This document shows positions 59,969 to 64,000 of a stretch of 64,000 bases of DNA, in pieces; position 1 is the stretch's first letter, and every line of letters begins with the position of its first letter. This DNA is from an uncultured Anaerolineae bacterium. Its GTDB lineage: Bacteria > Chloroflexota > Anaerolineae > Aggregatilineales > Phototrophicaceae. Where the stretch lies: contig CALDYP010000024.1 in assembly GCA_937944445.1 (NCBI GenBank), positions 1 through 64,000 on the forward strand, given 5' to 3'. Made by a program: the position numbers and the translations under genes. A model generated the notes under the pieces. It was not told the DNA's origin. It was given only the letters and a program-made list of their open reading frames with translations, and ran no database searches.

Positions 59969-61081
59969 TCACATGGTGATAGGCAGGTAGATGGCAAAGG
60001 TGCTGCCGCGGTTGACTTCACTCTCGACGTAGCGCGTGCCCTTGTGCAGCCGCACCACCCCGTCCACGATGGCCAAGCCCGAGCCAGAGCCTTGATCTTC
60101 GTAGCGGTCGCGGTCGATCTGGTAGAACGGCTTCCAGATGTTTTCTAGCTCGCCCGCGGGGATGCCGCGCCCTTCGTCGGTAACGCGAATCTCGATGCTG
60201 TCGCGCACGTGGCTGATGTTGATTTGGATTCGGCTGTGATCGGAGGAAAACTTAGCCGCGTTGTCCAGCAGTTCGCGGATGGCGATGGTCAAGAACTGTA
60301 CGTCGGCCTTGAAGGGCGGCAAATCTGGCGCATAGTTGAACATGAAGTCGCGCGGGCGTGTGTTGGGAAGGGCGATCTGGCGGTGGGCGTCTTCCACGAT
60401 GGGGCGAATGTCGGTGATAACGCGGCTGCGCCATGCCATCGTTTTGGCGGCGTCACCGTTCTCCAGCTCGATGGTGAAGATGAAGTTTTCGACCAGCCGC
60501 CGCAGTCGATCCGCCCCGCTGTTCACCCCGTTGAGGAAGGACATCACTTCTTCCATGCTCATCGCTTCAGTGTTGAAGTCCTTGAGCATTTCGGCGTAAG
60601 CGACGATCAACGTAAGAGGCGTGCGAAATTCGTGATTGACGATCGTCATGATCTTGCGCTTTACGTCGGTGATGTCGCTCTCGGCGGCGGCTTGCAGGGC
60701 GCGGGTGCGCCGCAGGCACGATTCAACTGCCACGAGCAGATCAGGCGCTTCAAACGGCTTGGTGAGGTAAACATCAGCGCCCATCAGGCTGCCCTTGTGG
60801 CGATCTACTTTTTCGCCACGCGCCGTCAGAAAGATGAAGGGGATGCGCACCCAGCGCGTATCTTGGCGCACGTGCTCCAAGAACGTGAAGCCATCCATCT
60901 GAGGCATGCCGATGTCTGAGACGATGACATCGGGTGGTTCGGGGTGGGTTTTGAGCACCTCAAGCCCCTGCTGGCCGTTGGTGGCTGTCAACACAGCATA
61001 GTGCTCTAACTCGAGGATGTCGCGAATGCCGTGCAGCAAGTGATGATCATCTTCAACAACCAGAACAACCGCATTTTTCAT
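59969..61081 (-). CDS. Receiver-histidine kinase (reverse-order hybrid)
   Basis: A 370-residue cytoplasmic signalling protein. Residues about 5-125 are a receiver: VVEDDHHLL, Asp56 in VIVSDIGMP and Lys108 in LTKPFE. Residues about 140-205 are HisKA, with His150 in TIVNHEFRTPLT. Residues about 255-370 are HATPase_c: LLDNAAKFSS (N box), VTDEGRGIPAGE (G1) and GSGSGLAIVDGVVRLH (G2). All phosphorylation residues are present. The receiver stands before the kinase, without a sensor domain or TM helix, so an upstream kinase probably phosphorylates the receiver, which in turn tunes the histidine kinase. The output regulator is not in the window. Confidence 0.93.
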   Translation of the reverse strand: MKNAVVLVVEDDHHLLHGIRDILELEHYAVLTATNGQQGLEVLKTHPEPPDVIVSDIGMPQMDGFTFLEHVRQDTRWVRIPFIFLTARGEKVDRHKGSLMGADVYLTKPFEAPDLLVAVESCLRRTRALQAAAESDITDVKRKIMTIVNHEFRTPLTLIVAYAEMLKDFNTEAMSMEEVMSFLNGVNSGADRLRRLVENFIFTIELENGDAAKTMAWRSRVITDIRPIVEDAHRQIALPNTRPRDFMFNYAPDLPPFKADVQFLTIAIRELLDNAAKFSSDHSRIQINISHVRDSIEIRVTDEGRGIPAGELENIWKPFYQIDRDRYEDQGSGSGLAIVDGVVRLHKGTRYVESEVNRGSTFAIYLPITM

Positions 61082-61226
61082 AAACTACTCTACCATCCTT
61101 GCCGTAGAATTAATTGTAATGATACCCATCTCTTGCCGCTTTGTCCAAGCCAAACGTTACAGGTCAAACGTCATGGATTTGAGGGGTAGAGTTTTTGTTA
61201 TCGATCATCAGTCTGCCTAAACACAG

Positions 61227-61253
61227 GCTGCCCCGATGACTTGTCGGGGCAGC
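61227..61253 (-). terminator. Hairpin after astacin-like gene
   Basis: GCTGCCCCGA-TGACTTG-TCGGGGCAGC makes a 10 bp perfect stem with a 7 nt loop. On the minus strand it is followed by CTGTGTTTAG, a weak U-run. It stands 40 bp after the protease stop and probably ends that transcript. Confidence 0.65.
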
Positions 61254-61292
61254 TAAGCAGTGTTTCATCGACAGCGCGATAGCAAATCAGCG

Positions 61293-62201
61293 CTAACGTC
61301 CATACAGGGCTTCAATGGCGGCGATGTCGCCGGGGCTGAGGGTGCTGCGCTGGCCAATTTCTACGTCGATCTTGGGCACGATGGTATCTTTGCCGTTCTT
61401 GCTAAACGCCCAGCGCGGGTAGTGCATGATCGAATCGTAGTCATAGGGGCCGAGGTCTTGGCCGTCGTTGACGTGCTTGGCGAAGTTGTGGGCCATCCCT
61501 GCGACGATGTTCTCAAAGTAGATCGTCACGTAGTCGTCACGGTCGATGCGGCTTTGCTCGTGCCACAGGCCGAGCGCGTGGCCGATCTCGTGGATTGTGC
61601 TGCCAGTGCTGCACCCGGGGGCCAGCCCGATGAGCTGCATCCCGCCTTGCATCCCCACGTATGACCAACAGCCCATCGACGGGGTGAAGCGCACCCAGTT
61701 GGGGTATTGGCTGGCGTTTTCAGGCGTGCGTTGGACGAAGCGGATGCTCGTCTTCTCTTCCCAGTGGGCGATGGCGTCAAACACGCGATACTGCGCGGGG
61801 AAGTTGGGCGCGAAGTCCCACGGGACGATGCCGCCCGGCCACAACAGGCTGGTGCGGTTGACCGCGCTGCCAGCCGTGGTCAGCGAGTTCAGGTTGAGGG
61901 CGATGTCGCCCTGCGTGATGGCGATCGGGCCGACGCCTTCACCGCCGTCGATGATGGTGTAGGTCATCGGGGCGGTGAACCAACGCCCCATGTACATGCT
62001 GGTGACGTCACTGGTGTACCACTGCGCGCCGACGTTGATCTCATAACGCAGTGGGGCGCTAGCTAAATCAATTGATGGATCAGAAAGAGTCTGCGTTGGC
62101 TCAGGCGAGCGTGCGGGGAAGAGGGCGCTCATCACCGCGGCCAGCGCGATCATCCCGACCAAGTAGCTGAGCCAGCGGCGTTGATAGGGCTTAACAATCA
62201 T
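61293..62201 (-). CDS. Astacin-like (M12A) zinc metalloprotease, exported
   Basis: A 302-residue protein. An N-terminal hydrophobic helix (about 11-29, LSYLVGMIALAAVMSALFP) acts as signal or anchor. The zinc motif is STIHEIGHALGLWHEQSR, with His204, Glu205, His208 and His214 in the HExxHxxGxxH pattern followed by Glu, which is typical of astacins. The Met-turn is YDSIMHYPRWAF with Tyr261. WPGGIVPWDFAPNF resembles the astacin start (W..G.IPY.F). Residues 31-120 would be a propeptide or linker. It degrades proteins outside the cell; the target is unknown. Confidence 0.92.
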   Translation of the reverse strand: MIVKPYQRRWLSYLVGMIALAAVMSALFPARSPEPTQTLSDPSIDLASAPLRYEINVGAQWYTSDVTSMYMGRWFTAPMTYTIIDGGEGVGPIAITQGDIALNLNSLTTAGSAVNRTSLLWPGGIVPWDFAPNFPAQYRVFDAIAHWEEKTSIRFVQRTPENASQYPNWVRFTPSMGCWSYVGMQGGMQLIGLAPGCSTGSTIHEIGHALGLWHEQSRIDRDDYVTIYFENIVAGMAHNFAKHVNDGQDLGPYDYDSIMHYPRWAFSKNGKDTIVPKIDVEIGQRSTLSPGDIAAIEALYGR

Positions 62202-62336
62202 TAGTCAGTATCCTCATCTAGCACTTTGACCTATTGTACACGAAAAAGAACTGCGGCACACAATTCTTCTGGTGTGTTATAGTTATACCCATGAAGGATC
62301 TAGGCATGCATTTTACGGCGCAGCGCTCGGGGGCGT

Positions 62337-63752
62337 ATGAGTGAGAATGATGAACTGATTGCGGGGGTGGACGGTGGTGCTGGCCTCACCGATGCAGAGC
62401 TTGCGCGGCGTGAGGAATTGTTCCACAAGCGCGTCAAGAAACAAGTTGCGATCATGATGTCCCCCAAGAAGTTCAACGACAGCCAGCGCGCGGCGGCGGC
62501 GCGTTTGTTGGGGGAATACGGGGAACCAACCTCCATCCCGTACCTCGTCAAAGCGTACAAGAGTGACAAGAGCAAGGCCGTTCGGAAGGCTGCGGGCGAG
62601 TCGCTGGGCATGTTGAAGGCGCTTGGAGAGATGATTACTAGCGACGACGAGGAGATGCGCAGCGCCGCGCTCGACGTCGTGACGGACATCATCGTATACA
62701 ATCGGCTGGGGCGGCCGTCGCGCGTCCCGGCGGGGGCGGTGCGCGCCTTCAGCCTGTTCTTGATTGTGCTCGCGCTGGGCGTGATCGGCGTCACGTTCGC
62801 GCTCGTCCCCAACCCGACCAATGACCCCTCGCTCATCCCGCTGGAAGTGCGCTTGACACAAACTGCCGCAGCCTTCACCCCGCCGCCCAGCCCCACCAGC
62901 AGCGACCCCGCAGTGCTGATCGAGCAGTTCCGCGACCTATACGCCACGCTCGACAGCGAAAGCCGCGTGCTGCAAGCTCAGATGCTCACCATCACACGCC
63001 AGCAGCCGCAAGATTGCTCGCTCGTGTTCAGTCCCACCGTCCCCTACACCTTGCCGGACATCCTGACGACCCGACCGGGCATTCAAGAGGCGGTCGCCGC
63101 CTATAACAACGCTGAGGCGATCATCGCCCGCGTGCGCGCGGCCTTCCAACAGAGCTGCCGCACCCAGCAGGCCATCCCGCGGCAGGACGCGCTCGCCCTC
63201 AGCCAAGAGTTGATCGAGGCACAGCGCACGTTGGCCGCGGTCGCGCCGATCTTCGCCACGTTGGGGGTCGTCTTGCCCGCCACGCCAACTGCGATCTTTG
63301 TCCCCACCAACACGCCTGAACCAACGCTCGAGCCGACGCCCACCCCCACCGTGGATGCCGCGGCAGTGCGCATCCAAATCCGCGCCATGAACACCGTCTT
63401 GAGCGACATGCTCGGCCCGCGCGGCAAGGCCACCCTCCTGAGCGTCTACTGGCAGAACGTCGCTGCTGGCTCCACAGCGGACTGCCTGCAAATGCCGCCG
63501 CCGCTCGTCCCCAGCGACATCATCGTAGTGGAGACGGCCGCCAGCGTTGCGCCTGACCTTGTGCCGCTGGCCGATTCGATCAACCAAGCGCTGAGCATCA
63601 TCCGCAACAGCTACCAAGCCTTCGACACGGGCTGCAACACTCAACAACTGCGCCAGCTTGTTGGCACGCAGCTTCCGGTGGTGCAAACAGCGCTGGCGGC
63701 TCTCACCGACGCGCAGGCTCGTTTGAACGCGCTGCAAGAGCAGTTCCGCTAA
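62337..63752 (+). CDS. HEAT-domain membrane protein with outer Thr/Pro-rich region
   Basis: A 471-residue protein. Residues about 20-120 are cytoplasmic and HEAT-like (QRAAAARLLGEYGEPTSIPY, VRKAAGESLGMLKALGEMI). One TM helix spans 136-157 (RAFSLFLIVLALGVIGVTFA). The outer part consists of two similar helical modules (about 185-310 and 345-471), each with two Cys (for example SCRTQQ, CNTQQLRQL), joined by a TP-rich linker (TNTPEPTLEPTPTPT). No known family is recognised. It may link an outer signal to partners bound by the HEAT part. The start is the ATG at 62337. Confidence 0.7.
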   Translation: MSENDELIAGVDGGAGLTDAELARREELFHKRVKKQVAIMMSPKKFNDSQRAAAARLLGEYGEPTSIPYLVKAYKSDKSKAVRKAAGESLGMLKALGEMITSDDEEMRSAALDVVTDIIVYNRLGRPSRVPAGAVRAFSLFLIVLALGVIGVTFALVPNPTNDPSLIPLEVRLTQTAAAFTPPPSPTSSDPAVLIEQFRDLYATLDSESRVLQAQMLTITRQQPQDCSLVFSPTVPYTLPDILTTRPGIQEAVAAYNNAEAIIARVRAAFQQSCRTQQAIPRQDALALSQELIEAQRTLAAVAPIFATLGVVLPATPTAIFVPTNTPEPTLEPTPTPTVDAAAVRIQIRAMNTVLSDMLGPRGKATLLSVYWQNVAAGSTADCLQMPPPLVPSDIIVVETAASVAPDLVPLADSINQALSIIRNSYQAFDTGCNTQQLRQLVGTQLPVVQTALAALTDAQARLNALQEQFR

Positions 63753-63787
63753 GCCGACAGCAGGGGCGGCAGCACAACGCCGCCCCC

Positions 63788-63803
63788 GACGCGGCAGGCC
63801 GCG
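63788..63803. repeat. Palindromic repeat, family I (partial copy)
   Basis: GACGCGGCAGGCCGCG is identical to the core of the copy at 17840-17859 but lacks the outer bases. It abuts the stop codon of the last gene. Confidence 0.65.
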
Positions 63804-64000
63804 CTACTCGCAGTTGACGCGCTGAGGCAGCCGCGCCAACGCGCGCACTCGCGCCCATTCTTCCATGTAGAGCGCGGCGATGTCCGCGTTGCGGATGATC
63901 AGCAGGTTCTCGTCGTTGTTGTTGGCGGCGTTGCTGCTGAAGTTGAACGAGCCAGTGACCACCGTCTGGTTGTCGATCACGATAAACTTGTGGTGCAGGA
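63804..64000 (-). CDS. PLD-family protein, C-terminal end (partial)
   Basis: The window ends within this minus-strand gene; only its last ~65 codons are present, up to the TAG at 63804-63806. The visible end begins LHHKFIVIDNQTVVTGSFNF and continues SSNAANNNDENLLII, which is the HxKxxxxD(x)6G(S/T)xN motif of the phospholipase D superfamily, usually the second of two such motifs. The single or first motif and any signal peptide lie outside the window. Members include phosphatidyltransferases and secreted nucleases; the motif alone does not decide. The final tail ends with a Cys-Glu. Confidence 0.88.
   Translation of the reverse strand, partial: LHHKFIVIDNQTVVTGSFNFSSNAANNNDENLLIIRNADIAALYMEEWARVRALARLPQRVNCE

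Noticed and set aside
1-64000. CRISPR array, tRNA, rRNA, transposase, known phage-defence operon
   Set aside because: No regularly spaced direct repeats, no tRNA-like T-loop in the gene gaps, and no recognisable Cas, transposase, integrase, restriction or toxin-antitoxin genes were seen.

Overview
The window reads as chromosomal DNA from a GC-rich bacterium, most likely a Chloroflexota of the Anaerolineae type. This is inferred from style rather than from a marker gene: many secreted or membrane-anchored SH3b, excalibur and beta-propeller proteins with Thr/Pro-rich linkers, HEAT and TPR proteins, a Ser/Thr kinase beside a roadblock protein, a PspA system, and no outer-membrane genes. No rRNA, tRNA, CRISPR array, phage gene or transposase was seen. 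Genes are densely packed and lie mostly in short same-strand runs.

Layout. 0-15.7 kb: chaperone htpG, a ParB-like protein, surE, two SH3b proteins (one with an SGNH hydrolase domain, one with an excalibur end), a HEAT protein, two large membrane proteins, and an operon of a roadblock/pseudo-receiver protein followed by a Ser/Thr kinase. 15.7-27 kb: an aminotransferase, an SMR-type transporter, ridA, a HerA-like ATPase, a YqiA-type esterase, an orphan ABC ATPase, a SixA-type phosphatase and a pteridine-reductase-like SDR. 27-29.7 kb: part of a cytochrome oxidase operon (two subunit III-type proteins, one subunit IV, one unassigned membrane protein) without subunits I and II. 29.9-34.2 kb: a sulfur module of TSUP transporter, persulfide-dioxygenase/rhodanese fusion, soluble rhodanese and anchored rhodanese, transcribed away from a LysR regulator whose start region carries a perfect palindrome. 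34.2-48.8 kb: a long minus-strand stretch with a propeller, an SRPBCC protein, an FG-GAP/UnbV protein, a coupled 31-TPR/unknown/MoxR cassette, asparagine synthase, a UPF0173 hydrolase, and a SET-domain methyltransferase beside an Orn/Lys/Arg decarboxylase. 48.8-56.3 kb: two small ORFs with strong ribosome sites, a secreted protein with a clear promoter and terminator, an esterase homologue lacking its catalytic serine, and an oxidoreductase/aminotransferase/SDR operon. 56.3-64 kb: a propeller, a two-TM coiled-coil protein, PspA, a receiver-histidine kinase, an astacin-like protease, a HEAT-TM protein, and the end of a PLD-family gene cut by the window edge.

How genes work together. The clearest functional units are the sulfur module (persulfide oxidation, sulfur transfer and probable sulfite/sulfonate export under LysR control), the oxidase fragment, the envelope-stress group around PspA, the roadblock/kinase pair and the TPR/MoxR cassette. 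The gene spaces also carry at least two families of short palindromic repeats, some joined to a shared tail of about 50 bp.

No unmistakable new system was found. The best candidates for something undescribed are the TPR-unknown-MoxR cassette, the LysR-controlled version of a Cst-like sulfur operon, and the composite intergenic repeats.
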